A stretch of 64,000 nucleotides of DNA from Sorangium cellulosum So0157-2 (GCF_000418325.1 NC_021658.1:1302001-1366000), one strand, 5' to 3'; positions 40,149 to 49,141 are shown, counted from the stretch's first letter. Notes: generated by a model not told the origin, from the letters alone. Program-made: numbers and translations.

Positions 40149-42872
40149 TCAGGAGGTGCCCTCGTCGTGGAAGAGTCGCCTCAGCAGTGCGCGCGTATGC
40201 GAGGAGAGATGCGCTGCCGTCCACCTCACGCGATCGTCGAAGCGCGGCGTCTTCGCCCAGTGTCGCTCGAGCAGATGCGGAGCTCTCTCGTATTCTCCGA
40301 GAGACGCAGGGATCTTCGGGCTGTGGACGAGCTCGGAGCATGTGTAGGCGCTCCAGCGATAATCCGATGCGACATACGCGATCGGCGCCGTGAACTGATA
40401 CTCTGCGGACAGGGCGCCGTCATGCCCGTAGGAAAGTAGAAAGAGCGTCAGCTCCGGCGCCTCACCCTCGCCGAGAAAGTCTTCGTAACGCTGGCGTAGC
40501 CGGTCCATGGCGCGCTGGCCCTCCTCACGACTCAGCTGCACGCGCTCCGTGTCGGTCAACAGCTCCGTGTCCGCCCCCGAGCGCAGATCGAGCACCCGGA
40601 ACCTGGCCTCATACATCGGGTGCGCACCGCCCCAGTTCCCGTGGACCCCCGTGTGGACGAATAGGTACGGCCCGACCGATGCAAGGAGCTGGATCGACTG
40701 CTCGAGCTCGAACGCGTGCGGGCTCTCTCCGGCGCCCTCGTCCACGGCCGGCGCGCTGAGCGACAAGGTATTCCCGGACGCCACGTTGATCAGCACCACG
40801 TCGTCGATCTCGCGCTCCACGATGGGCAGGCCGTCCCGGGAGCTGTCGTTCTCCATGAGCCGATCCCTCACGGCGGCGAGAGCGTCGATGTCGAGGAGGC
40901 GGATGGCCCGCTTCCTCTTCCGAGCGATCCATACCTGGTCTCCCGCCACGAGGATCGATGCCGGGGCGCGCGCCACGACCCGCACGCGGTCGCCGTCCTG
41001 CGTCAGCCAGACCGTCTCATCGTTCCGTCCGTCGGTCACCCACGAGAGGACGTCCGTTCCGAGCTTCGCCACGGCATCTCCGCCGGTTACGGTGCTGCGG
41101 AGCGCCTCCCGCAAGGCCTCGCAGAACGCTCCGGCGTCGGCGGGGCGCTGCTCCTTCTTCAAGGCCGTGGCCTGCCTGAGCAGGCGCCTCACGGGCTCAT
41201 CGCAATCGAGGGAGTCGATGAGCTCCTCAGGGCCGCGGATCACCTCCAGCGGGAGCTCCGCGCCGTGCAGGCAGAACATGGCGGTCATGCCGAGCCCGTA
41301 CACGTCGGCCCGCGCGTCCGCGTGCTGAGGCTGCGTCAGGCACTCGGGCGCTGCATAGAAGACCGTGCCGAGGGCGCCGGTCCGCGTACCTCCCGTCGTA
41401 TCCCCCACGTTCACCAGATCGAAGTCGGTCAGCTTGGGCTGGAGGCTCTCATCCAGCAGGATGTTGGCCGGCTTCACGTCACGGTGGACGACCCCCATCG
41501 TGTGTGCGTGCGCCAGCGCCTCGCCGATCCGGATCAGCAGCGGCAGCACCTGATCCTTCGGGAGCCTGCCCTCGAGCACCGCGCGCCGGAGATCGCCGCC
41601 TTGGGCGAGCTCCATGACGAAATAATAAAAGCCCCCGTCTTCGGCGCCGGGCTCGAGCACGCGGGCCACAGCCGGGTGATCGAGCTGCGTCATGATCCGC
41701 GCGCCGCGGAGGAACCGCTCGCGTCGGACCACGTCGCCCGCCAGATCGGGATGGAGGACCTTGAGCGCGACGGCCTCGCGCCGCGCGCGATGCTGCGCCT
41801 TCCACACCGACGCGAAGCCGCCGCGGCCGACGGGCTCGAGGAGCAGGTAGCGCTCGTCTCCGAGCCTATCTCCCGCACGAAGCTGCCCTCCCTCCCGCAG
41901 CTGCCGCTTTATCTGCACGATCTCCTGATCGACCTCGGCCGTCCTGGCGCCCACCTCCGCGAGCGCCTCCCGGCGATCGAGCGCGTCTTGGAGCTGCTCG
42001 CCCAGAACGCGGGTGCGATCGTCGGGGTAACGAGGAGAGATCTGCCGGCGCTGGCGTGTAGGCGGTCGTGGGGCAAGATCCAGCCCGAACGCGAGAAAGT
42101 CGGCGAGCACTGCCGCCGCTCTGCTTGCCGCGATGCCGTGGAGGCGATCGTCCTTGTGGGCGTCGCCGAAGTCCGATATCCCCCGGATGATCAGCCAGAG
42201 GATAGGGTCACGGCGGCACGCCGCGACGAACCCGGCGGACTCCATGTCAACCGCGATGATCTTCCCGTGGAGCTCGCGGAGCGCTTGCATCCCGGCTTGA
42301 TCGCGCAGGAGCTTCTCTCCGCTGGCGATGGTGCCTCTCCGGATCTCGATCGTCGGGGCCAGCTCGCTGCCCGCGCCGGTCGGAGGCTGGGGCAAACTCC
42401 CGTCGATACGACCGAGGAGCCGGGACAGGCGTTCGGAGTCCGGATGGTAGTCCACCACGTACTGGTTCATGGCGTGTGGCAGCTCCTCGCTCTCCGGCCT
42501 GGCCTCCACACGCGAACCGGCGGATGCTGCGACGAGGGCAGCGGGCTCGTAGGAGACGACGCGCTCGGCGAGCACGACATCGCCGAGCCGGACTTTCCCG
42601 CGCATGCCCGCCGCGATCCCCGCGAGCAGCACGGCGCGCGGACGGCCCCAGGCGATGGCGTCCCGTGTCGCGGCGGCGGCGTGCGGATTGCCGGCGCTCC
42701 CGACGCAGGTGACGGCGACCTGGAGCTCTTGCCCTGACTGCGCGGAGCGCACGGCGCCCCGGTAGTAGATCGTGCCAGCGCCGTCGGCCTCGCGGTCCGC
42801 TTCGCGAAGGCCGAGCGCCGCGACGGCCGCGCGGAGCTCGGGTTGGATGATCGTCACGACGATGACGTCCAC
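40149..42872 (-). CDS. Nucleoside phosphorylase/nucleosidase - Ser/Thr protein kinase fusion
   Basis: A 907-residue fusion. Residues 1-265 are a PNP/UDP-phosphorylase-type domain close to MTA/SAH nucleosidases (VTIIQPELRAAVAALG, LLAGIAAGMRGKVRLGDVV, IASGEKLLRDQ, IIAVDMESAGFVAAC, IIRGISDFGD). Residues about 285-330 are a predicted coiled coil. Residues about 341-600 form a kinase (GRGGFASVWKA, VALKVL, HRDVKPANI at 464, DFD in place of DFG, YAAPECL). The last 300 residues are a beta-rich unassigned region. Nucleosidase domains tethered to signalling modules are known as effectors in bacterial conflict systems, which is suggestive only. Start is uncertain: GTG 42872 is chosen, GTG 42926 is an alternative; neither has a clear ribosome site. 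Confidence 0.88.
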   Translation of the reverse strand: MDVIVVTIIQPELRAAVAALGLREADREADGAGTIYYRGAVRSAQSGQELQVAVTCVGSAGNPHAAAATRDAIAWGRPRAVLLAGIAAGMRGKVRLGDVVLAERVVSYEPAALVAASAGSRVEARPESEELPHAMNQYVVDYHPDSERLSRLLGRIDGSLPQPPTGAGSELAPTIEIRRGTIASGEKLLRDQAGMQALRELHGKIIAVDMESAGFVAACRRDPILWLIIRGISDFGDAHKDDRLHGIAASRAAAVLADFLAFGLDLAPRPPTRQRRQISPRYPDDRTRVLGEQLQDALDRREALAEVGARTAEVDQEIVQIKRQLREGGQLRAGDRLGDERYLLLEPVGRGGFASVWKAQHRARREAVALKVLHPDLAGDVVRRERFLRGARIMTQLDHPAVARVLEPGAEDGGFYYFVMELAQGGDLRRAVLEGRLPKDQVLPLLIRIGEALAHAHTMGVVHRDVKPANILLDESLQPKLTDFDLVNVGDTTGGTRTGALGTVFYAAPECLTQPQHADARADVYGLGMTAMFCLHGAELPLEVIRGPEELIDSLDCDEPVRRLLRQATALKKEQRPADAGAFCEALREALRSTVTGGDAVAKLGTDVLSWVTDGRNDETVWLTQDGDRVRVVARAPASILVAGDQVWIARKRKRAIRLLDIDALAAVRDRLMENDSSRDGLPIVEREIDDVVLINVASGNTLSLSAPAVDEGAGESPHAFELEQSIQLLASVGPYLFVHTGVHGNWGGAHPMYEARFRVLDLRSGADTELLTDTERVQLSREEGQRAMDRLRQRYEDFLGEGEAPELTLFLLSYGHDGALSAEYQFTAPIAYVASDYRWSAYTCSELVHSPKIPASLGEYERAPHLLERHWAKTPRFDDRVRWTAAHLSSHTRALLRRLFHDEGTS

Positions 42873-43063
42873 CGGAGCGCGGCTCAAGGTGCGCGGATTG
42901 TCGCAGGTCCCGGACGCCGGGGCCACCGTTGCTGACGAGATCGCCCGACCGTCCGCCGCGCGGTTTCCAGTCGAGGCGCCATCGCCGTCGTGCTCCGGGG
43001 CTGCGCTGCTCGCGGTGACCCTACGCCGGCGCTGGCATCGGGCAGGGTGACCGCCGCGCCCAC

Positions 43064-43255
43064 ATGGCTGCGTCCGGCCGCCCGCTCCGAGCGGCGCTTT
43101 CCCAACGCGTCGTCGTGACGCTCCTTGCGAAGGGCGTGCACATCCTAACAGGACAGCTCTACCCGCAGCAGTTCTTCCACACCGAGGGCGAGGCGCGCGC
43201 GTGGCTGCTCGCCCAGCGGGGCCCGCTCCGGGCCAGGCGGCGTCCGGCCGTATGA
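43064..43255 (+). pseudogene. C-terminal fragment of a STAS-like protein
   Basis: A short frame whose residues from about position 9 match the last third of the two proteins encoded next to it: RVVVTLLAKGVHILTGQLYPQQFF and EGEARAWLLAQRGPLRARRRP. The N-terminal two thirds are missing. It is the first, broken member of a three-gene tandem array. An ATG at 43064 exists but there is no reason to think a stable protein is made. Confidence 0.75.
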
Positions 43256-43391
43256 CGCCGCGCCGACCGGTCCGAGGACCGCTCGGCGTCGTCCACCGCC
43301 TCAAACGATGAGCTCGCTCGCCCGCATCGCCGCGTCGACAGCGGCGTTGACCGTGAAGGCACGCACACCGCCTCGCCGCAGAGGAGCTAGC

Positions 43392-43826
43392 ATGGTCCGC
43401 ATGAACGATCTCGGCCTCAAGGGCGTGAGCCCGGGTGTACGTGACGAGCCCGACGGCATCCTGCATGTGACGATCGACGGCGACTTCAGGGAAGAGCGAC
43501 TGCGCGCCATGTTTGGCGTGTTTCGGCGGGTGGCGGAGAGCGGCCGCGAGGTGCTGGTGCTCGCCGACATGCGTCAGGCGGGCCTTCTCGCGGCGCCGGC
43601 GCGCAAGGCGACGACGGAGGAGGTGCGGTGCACGCGCCTCGACGCGGTCGCGATCCTCGGAGCGAGCTTCTCCCTGCGCGTCGTCCTGGGGCTCCTCGCG
43701 AAAGGCGTGCAGATGCTCACGGCACGGTCCTACCCGCAGCAGTTCTTCGACACCGAGGGCGAGGCGCGCGCGTGGTTGCTCGCCCAGCGAGACGCGCTCC
43801 GGGCCGGGCGGCGCCCGATCGTGTGA
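43392..43826 (+). CDS. STAS/SpoIIAA-like protein, tandem copy 1
   Basis: A 144-residue cytosolic protein with a SpoIIAA-like (STAS-type) alpha/beta fold: an N-terminal strand GILHVTIDGDF, a central strand VLVLADMRQAG and a C-terminal helix region with GLLAKGVQMLTARSYPQQFFDTEGEARAWLL. Such proteins often bind lipids or partner kinases. GAGGAG precedes ATG 43392 with a five-base gap. It is followed 39 bp downstream by a second copy of the same length, about 75 percent identical by eye. Divergent from the PNP-kinase gene. Confidence 0.85.
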   Translation: MVRMNDLGLKGVSPGVRDEPDGILHVTIDGDFREERLRAMFGVFRRVAESGREVLVLADMRQAGLLAAPARKATTEEVRCTRLDAVAILGASFSLRVVLGLLAKGVQMLTARSYPQQFFDTEGEARAWLLAQRDALRAGRRPIV

Positions 43827-43865
43827 CGCCGGCGCCGGCCCGCAACGCGCCGCAGAGGCGCTAGC

Positions 43866-44300
43866 ATGCTCGGCATGAGCGATCTCGGCTTGAAGGACGC
43901 GAGCTCCGGTGTTCATGAAGAGCCCGACGGCATCCTGCGCGTGGCGGTCCACGGCGAGCTCACGGAAGACCGAGCGCGCGCGATCATCGGCGCGCTCAGG
44001 CGCGTGGCGGAGAGCGGCGGCGACGTCCTGGTGCTCGTCGACGCGCGTCGCATGGGCCCCGTCCCGCCGCCGGCGCGCAAGGCGCTCACGGACGAGGTGC
44101 GGACCGCGCGCCTCGACGCGATCGCGCTCGTCGGCGCGAGCTTTTCCGTGCGCGTCATCGTGGCGCTCCTCGCGAAGGGCATCCAGATGCTCACGGGACG
44201 GCCCTACCCGCAGCAGTTCTTCGCGACGGAGGACGAGGGGCGCGCGTGGCTGCTCGCTCAGCGAGACGCGCTTCGGGCCGGGCGGCGATCGAGCGCGTGA
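43866..44300 (+). CDS. STAS/SpoIIAA-like protein, tandem copy 2
   Basis: Also 144 residues, with SDLGLKDASSGVHEEPDGIL, VLVLVDARRMG and LLAKGIQMLTGRPYPQQFF matching copy 1. Differences are spread evenly, so the two copies have been kept as functional proteins and are not freshly duplicated. Likely co-transcribed with copy 1. The pattern of conserved Pro-Gln-Gln-Phe-Phe and ExxARAWLLAQ is shared by all three members of the array. Partner unknown. Confidence 0.85.
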   Translation: MLGMSDLGLKDASSGVHEEPDGILRVAVHGELTEDRARAIIGALRRVAESGGDVLVLVDARRMGPVPPPARKALTDEVRTARLDAIALVGASFSVRVIVALLAKGIQMLTGRPYPQQFFATEDEGRAWLLAQRDALRAGRRSSA

Positions 44301-44370
44301 GCTCCCGCCCTGGGGTCGTGCGCCGCGGAGAGCGCCTTACACGGTGCTTCGGTAACCAGAGGTTGGATTC

Positions 44371-44520
44371 ATGACAGCGGCGCGCCCGAGACATCGCGTG
44401 ATGGGGCTGGGCGTGGCGATCACGTGGATCGGCGGGTGCGCCCAGATCCTCGCGGCTGACCGGGACAGCTACGAAGTCGGCGCGGGTGCTTCGCAGGGGG
44501 GCGCGAGGCCGCGCCGCCGC
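44371..44520 (+). pseudogene. N-terminal fragment of a lipoprotein gene
   Basis: ATG 44371 opens RVMGLGVAITWIGGCAQIL followed by AADRDSYEVGAGASQGG, a signal peptide with lipobox and the start of an exported lipoprotein of the type common in myxobacteria. After about 50 codons the reading turns into Arg/Pro-rich antisense sequence of the GFA gene, so the gene seems to have been cut off. The exact end is unclear. Confidence 0.4.
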
Positions 44521-44556
44521 CGGCCCGGCCCCACGGCCGATCCCTCGATGCCGTCC

Positions 44557-45402
44557 TCAGGCCTGGGGCGGCAGCTCGTCGAACTGCGGCACGTCGCCCG
44601 TGATCCGGAACCAGCTCGCCTTGGAGCCGACGAAGATGTGCGCCGCCGGCCGGATGCCAGGATCGGTGTCGAGCGCGCCCGCGGGCACCACGGCGACGCC
44701 GCGCTCGGGCGACAGGCGCGGCGCCGCGCCGCCGCAGCCCGTGCAGAAGGCCACGGTGAAGAACCGCGCCTCGGGCACCTTGTAGCTCGCGACCCGCGCC
44801 TCGCCGCGGACCCAGCGGAACCCGTCCAGCGCCACGAAGACGTTGGCCGCGTGCGCGGCGCTGCGCCCGCGGCGGCAGCGCGTGCAGTGACAGTACATCA
44901 TGCGCAGGGGCGCGCCGTCGAACTCGAAGGCCACGTCGCCGCACAGGCAGCTGCCCTGGGTGACTCCCTCTCTGGGCTCCACCGTGGGGCGCTCCACGAC
45001 CGGCGCCTGGATCTCGGGCGGCCACCGCTCGAACTGCGGCAGGGAGTCCGTGATCGTGTACCAGGGCGCCTTGGAGCCGACGAGCTGGTGGAACTGCGGC
45101 TCGATGCCGAGATCGCCCTCGAGGTTGCCGGCATGGACCAGGGCGAGCTGCCTATCCGGGGCGAGCAGCGGCGCGGCTGCGCCGCAGGTGCCGCAGAAGG
45201 AGCGATAAGCGCTCGCGCTCGACGCGCGGACGGCGTGCTCGCCGGCGAGCCAGCGAAAGCCTTGCAGCGGCGCGACCGCGGCCGTGGCGAACGCCGCGCC
45301 GTGGAACTTGCGGCACATCGAGCAATGACAGTTCAGCATGGTCTGGAACGGACCGTCGATCTGGTAGCGGACCGTCCCGCATAGACACGCGCCCTTGGTC
45401 AT
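44557..45402 (-). CDS. Protein with two GFA (CENP-V/formaldehyde-activating-like) domains
   Basis: A 281-residue protein made of two tandem zinc-binding GFA modules. Domain 1 has CLCGTVRY, CHCSMCRK and FCGTCGAAAP; domain 2 has CLCGDVAFEF, CHCTRCRR and FCTGCGGAAP. Both keep the full set of zinc Cys. Each ends with a similar tail (PQFHQLVGSKAPWYTITDSLPQF; AAHIFVGSKASWFRITGDVPQF), which proves internal duplication. GFA proteins are annotated as glutathione-dependent formaldehyde-activating, but real activity is proven for few. GGGAGGT precedes the ATG at 45402. Confidence 0.9.
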   Translation of the reverse strand: MTKGACLCGTVRYQIDGPFQTMLNCHCSMCRKFHGAAFATAAVAPLQGFRWLAGEHAVRASSASAYRSFCGTCGAAAPLLAPDRQLALVHAGNLEGDLGIEPQFHQLVGSKAPWYTITDSLPQFERWPPEIQAPVVERPTVEPREGVTQGSCLCGDVAFEFDGAPLRMMYCHCTRCRRGRSAAHAANVFVALDGFRWVRGEARVASYKVPEARFFTVAFCTGCGGAAPRLSPERGVAVVPAGALDTDPGIRPAAHIFVGSKASWFRITGDVPQFDELPPQA

Positions 45403-45499
45403 GGTCGTACCTCCCGTGGTCGTGTTCGCTCCGTGTGCGCCGGCGCGATGACCGGGGCGCGCACGGTAGCACGGCGGGCGCGGCGGAACGCGCCGCGCC

Positions 45500-46783
45500 T
45501 CAGATCCCGGACAGCACGCCCACGATCGCCTCGCTGATGCGCGACAGGTCTCCCGGCTCGATGATGTAAGGCGGCATCGTATAGACCAGCTTCCCGAACG
45601 GCCGTAACCAGACGCCGCGCTCCACGAACGCCGGCTGCACGCGCGCCATGTCGACGGGCCGCTCGAGCTCGACAACGCCGATGGCGCCGAGCACGCGCAC
45701 GTCGGCCACCGCGTCGAGGGCGCGGCAGGGGGCGAGCTCGCGCTTCAGCTGCGCCTCGATGGCCGCGACGCGCGCGCGCCAGGGCGAGTCGAGCAGCAGC
45801 CGGATGCTGGCCAGCGCGGCGCTGCACGCGAGCGGATTGCCCATGAACGTGGGGCCATGCATGAACACGCGCGGCTCGCTCCCGGCGATGGTCTCGGCCA
45901 CCTGCTCCGTGAAGAGCGTGGCGGCCAGGGTCATCGTGCCGCCGGTGAGGGCCTTCCCCAGGCACAGGATGTCCGGCGCGATGCCCGCGTGCTCGCAGCC
46001 GAACATCTCCCCGCTGCGGCCGAAGCCGGTCGCGATCTCGTCGAGGACGAGCAGCACGTCGTGGCGGTCGCAGAGGGCGCGCAGCTCGCGCAGGTAGCCC
46101 GGGTGGTAGAAGCGCATCCCGCCGGCGCCCTGCACGACGGGCTCGAGGATGACGGCCGCCACCTCGTGCGCGTGCCGCTCGAGCAGGGCGGCCATGCTGT
46201 CCAGCGCTTCCGGCGACCAGGGCGCGCCGAAGGCCGGGCCGGGCGCCGCGGCGAACAGGTGCTGGGCGAGCGCGCCGCGAAACAGGTGGTGCATGCCGTT
46301 CACGGGGTCGGTGACCGCCATCGCGCCGAACGTGTCGCCGTGGTAGCCGCCGAGCACGCTGACCAGGCGGCGCTTCTCCGGCTGCCCCCGCGCGATGAAG
46401 AACTGCAAGGCGAGCTTGATCGCCACCTCGACCGACACGGATCCGGAGTCGGCGAGGAAGACGCGCGTCAGCGGCTCGGGCGTGAGCGCCACGAGCGCCT
46501 CGCACAGCTCGACCGCGGGCGCGTGGGTGAGGCCCCCGAACATGACGTGGCTCATCCGCCCGAGCTGGGCGCTGATCGCCGCGGTCAGCGCCGGGTGCCC
46601 GTAGCCGTGGATGGCGGCCCACCAGGACGACATGCCGTCGACGAGCTCGCGGCCGTCGGTGAGGGTGAGGCGGACGCCCTCCGCGCGCTCGACGGCGAAG
46701 AGCGGCGCGCTCGAGATGGGCGCGGCGTAGGGGTGCATCACGCAGCGGCGGTCGCGCGCGACGAGATCGTCCCCGCTAGCCAC
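45500..46783 (-). CDS. bioA: Adenosylmethionine-8-amino-7-oxononanoate aminotransferase
   Basis: A 427-residue PLP enzyme that converts KAPA to DAPA in biotin synthesis using SAM as amino donor. It is similar to E. coli BioA over its full length: ELVDGMSSWWAAIHGYGHP, SHVMFGGLTHAPAVELCE, LADSGSVSVEVAIKLALQFF, VLDEIATGFGRSGEMFGCEHAGIAPDILCLGKALTGGTMTL is the region carrying the PLP-Asp and PLP-Lys (in pieces), and WLRPFGKLVYTMPPYII at the end. Start GTG 46783 is chosen because GGAGGAG lies six bases upstream and the family N-terminus DDLVARDRRCVMHPY follows. No other bio gene is adjacent. Confidence 0.96.
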   Translation of the reverse strand: MASGDDLVARDRRCVMHPYAAPISSAPLFAVERAEGVRLTLTDGRELVDGMSSWWAAIHGYGHPALTAAISAQLGRMSHVMFGGLTHAPAVELCEALVALTPEPLTRVFLADSGSVSVEVAIKLALQFFIARGQPEKRRLVSVLGGYHGDTFGAMAVTDPVNGMHHLFRGALAQHLFAAAPGPAFGAPWSPEALDSMAALLERHAHEVAAVILEPVVQGAGGMRFYHPGYLRELRALCDRHDVLLVLDEIATGFGRSGEMFGCEHAGIAPDILCLGKALTGGTMTLAATLFTEQVAETIAGSEPRVFMHGPTFMGNPLACSAALASIRLLLDSPWRARVAAIEAQLKRELAPCRALDAVADVRVLGAIGVVELERPVDMARVQPAFVERGVWLRPFGKLVYTMPPYIIEPGDLSRISEAIVGVLSGI

Positions 46784-47211
46784 GGCGCTCTCCTCCGGCC
46801 TGCCGAGCCGACGGCTCGCCGTCCTCTGCGCGTCGAAGCGGGCTGCGGCGCGCGAGCGCGCGGGGTCCTCGGAGCTCGACCGTTCGCCAGGGCATCGCGG
46901 CGCGTCTAGCCCAGAACGCGCAGCGCCACCAGGGGCCGCCGGGCGCGGGGCCTCCCTGCCCAGCGCCGCGGCGCCCCGGCGGCCCCGGACCGGCGCCCCG
47001 GCGCCCGCGGCGCGATGCCGCGACCCCCCTCCGTACGATTCCTCGATCGGGCTGTAACGTTCGGGCCCCCTCCGAGACTGTGCTCGTAGCGGGATGAGCC
47101 GCCGTGGCGCCGGGGACAGGCCCGGGCGCAGGGGCGCGCGCATTCATCGCACGTCGAGACACGTGATGACGTCGCGCTCGAGCAGAGCCAGGCGACGATG
47201 AGGAGACATCC
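46784..47211. other. Intergenic region, divergent bioA / secreted hydrolase
   Basis: About 430 bp between divergent genes. The most A/T-tolerant part is near 47030-47080, probably promoter DNA. No BirA-type operator with obvious symmetry and no RNA gene were seen. Confidence 0.4.
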
Positions 47212-48063
47212 ATGAACGGTCTGCTTCGCAAGGTCCTTCGGTTTGGCACCATGATCTCGGCCGCGGCGCTCATGTCGTCCGCGCTCCCCGCCTGCGGCGG
47301 CGGGGACGGCGACGGCGCGACCGGCGCCGGCGGCCCCGAGGGATCGGAGAAGAATACGTATGTCCTGGTCCACGGCGCCTTCGTGGGCGGCTGGGCGTGG
47401 GACAAGGTGGTGCCGCTCCTCGAGGCCGGCGGCCACGAGGTGATAGCCCTCGATCTCCCCGCGCACGGCGAGGACCGGACGCCCCTCGCGAACGCCAGCC
47501 TGCAGGCCTATACCGACGCCGTGGTGGAGGCCATCGACAGCGCCTCGCGCCCCGTGATCCTCGTGGGCCACAGCATGGGCGGCATCGTGGTGACCCAGGC
47601 GGCCGAGCAGCGGCCCGACAAGGTGAAGACGCTGGTCTACCTGACCGCGTTCCTGATGAAAGACGGCCAGTCGCTGAACCAGGAGTGGGCCGACGACGCG
47701 GGGGCGGAGATCAAGGCGTACGCGGCCCCGTCGAGCGACGGCACCTCGCTGAGCTTCAAGGAGGGGTGGGCCGAGAACGCCTTCTGCCAGGATTGCTCCC
47801 CGGAGGACATCGAGGCGCTCGAGAGCCACCTGCGGGAGGAGCCCGCCAAGCCGTTCGACGAGCCCATCCACGTCACCGAGGAGCGGTGGGGGAGGGTCCC
47901 GCGGGTCTACATCGAGGCGCTCCAGGATCTCGCCATCAGCCCTGCGGAGCAGAGGCAGCAGTACACGGCCTTGCCCTGCGAGAAGGTGATCTCGATCGAC
48001 GCGGGCCACGCCCCCTTCTTGACGAAGCCGAGGGAGGTCGCGGACGCGCTGACGTCGCTGTGA
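47212..48063 (+). CDS. Secreted/lipoprotein alpha/beta hydrolase (salicylate esterase-like)
   Basis: A 283-residue exported hydrolase. The signal segment FGTMISAAALMSSALPACGGG contains a lipobox Cys. The fold begins with TYVLVHGAFVGGWAWDKVV, a hallmark of the plant-type salicylate/methyl-ester esterase branch. The nucleophile Ser is in LVGHSMGGIVV, the acid Asp probably in SIDAGHAP or the preceding loop, and the His in AGHAPFL. The lid region is Cys-containing (AFCQDCSPED). Natural ester substrate unknown; attached to the envelope. ATG 47212 follows GAGGAGACATCC. Confidence 0.9.
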   Translation: MNGLLRKVLRFGTMISAAALMSSALPACGGGDGDGATGAGGPEGSEKNTYVLVHGAFVGGWAWDKVVPLLEAGGHEVIALDLPAHGEDRTPLANASLQAYTDAVVEAIDSASRPVILVGHSMGGIVVTQAAEQRPDKVKTLVYLTAFLMKDGQSLNQEWADDAGAEIKAYAAPSSDGTSLSFKEGWAENAFCQDCSPEDIEALESHLREEPAKPFDEPIHVTEERWGRVPRVYIEALQDLAISPAEQRQQYTALPCEKVISIDAGHAPFLTKPREVADALTSL

Positions 48064-48154
48064 CCCGGGCGGCGGCCGCTGTCCTCCCCGGGGCGAGCCG
48101 CCACGGCTCGGCGTCGATTGCTGGGGGGCTCGGCGGCGTGGTACCGTCCTCCGC

Positions 48155-48892
48155 GTGTCCCACGACGCTCTGGTCGGCGCCGGCGCCGGCGCCGACGGCA
48201 CTGCGGCCGCACCGGCGCAGCGCGCATCGGCCGAGATAGGCCCGTTCCCTGCGGCGGACGGCGCGGCCGGCTCCGCAGCGTCGGCGGACGACCTCGCGCT
48301 CGTCCGCCGGCTCCTCGCGGGCGACGAGCAGGCCTTCGAGCAGCTCGTGACCCAGCTCCACACGCCCATGCTCCGGCTCGCCCGGACCATCGCCGGCCCC
48401 GCATGCGCGCAGGAGGTCGTCCAGGAGACCTGGGCGGCGGTCTTCGACGGGCTCGTCCGCTTCGAGGGCCGCTCCGCGCTGAAGACCTGGGTGTTCCGGA
48501 TCCTCACGAACCGCGCCAGGACGTGGGGCGCGCGGGAGAAGCGCACGGTCCCCGTCTCGTGGCTGGAGGACGGGGATCGGGGCGGCGAGCCCGCGGTCGA
48601 GCCGGCCCGATTCGACAGCACGGGCGACTGGGTGAGCCCGCCTGTCCCCTGGACGGAGCAGAGCCCGGAGGGGCTCTTGCTGCGCAAGGAGATCGGCGCC
48701 GTGCTCCAGCGGGAGATCGAGGCGCTTTTGCCTGGCCAGCGCGCGGTGGTCCTGCTGCGCGACGTGGAGGGGTGTCCCTCCGACGAGGTCTGCGAGATCC
48801 TGGGCATCAGCGAGGCGAACCAGCGGGTCCTGTTGCACCGTGGCAGATCGAAGCTCCGGGCCGCGCTGGAGCGGTACCTGGCGAGGGGGTGA
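48155..48892 (+). CDS. ECF-type RNA polymerase sigma factor
   Basis: A 245-residue sigma factor. An Ala-rich leader of about 45 residues precedes region 2 (LVRRLLAGDEQAFEQLVTQLHTPMLRLAR, VVQETWAAVFDGLVRFEGRSALKTWVFRI) and region 4 (LPGQRAVVLLRDVEGCPSDEVCEILGISEANQRVLLHRGRSKLRAAL). A linker of about 45 residues, richer in Pro and Asp, separates the two. It is followed six bases later by a zinc-finger anti-sigma factor gene, a classical ECF pair. GTG at 48155 is the likely start. Its target promoters are unknown. Confidence 0.93.
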   Translation: MSHDALVGAGAGADGTAAAPAQRASAEIGPFPAADGAAGSAASADDLALVRRLLAGDEQAFEQLVTQLHTPMLRLARTIAGPACAQEVVQETWAAVFDGLVRFEGRSALKTWVFRILTNRARTWGAREKRTVPVSWLEDGDRGGEPAVEPARFDSTGDWVSPPVPWTEQSPEGLLLRKEIGAVLQREIEALLPGQRAVVLLRDVEGCPSDEVCEILGISEANQRVLLHRGRSKLRAALERYLARG

Positions 48893-48898
48893 GCGCGC

Positions 48899-49141
48899 AT
48901 GGTCGTCACGTGCTGTCAGCTGACCGAGATGATCACCGACCGGAGCGAGGGAAAGCTGTCCTCGGAGCAGGAGGAGGGCTGCGCGCGGCACCTCGCGTGG
49001 TGCGATCGGTGCCGGACCTACCTGCGGCAGATGGAGCTGACGATCGACGCGCTCCGGGGGATCCCGGGCGAGCCGCTGCACGACGAGGTCCGCGCCGCGC
49101 TGTTCGCGCAGTTCCAGCGGCGGAAGACGACCGCCGAGTAG
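48899..49141 (+). CDS. Zinc-finger anti-sigma factor (ZAS-type), 80 aa
   Basis: An 80-residue protein with TCCQLTEMITDRSEGKLS and HLAWCDRCRTYLRQM, matching the HxxxCxxC zinc-binding motif of the zf-HC2 anti-sigma family. It lacks a membrane segment, so it should be cytosolic and may sense redox or metal conditions by losing zinc. It lies six bases after the sigma factor gene, so the two are co-transcribed and likely bind each other. Confidence 0.9.
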   Translation: MVVTCCQLTEMITDRSEGKLSSEQEEGCARHLAWCDRCRTYLRQMELTIDALRGIPGEPLHDEVRAALFAQFQRRKTTAE

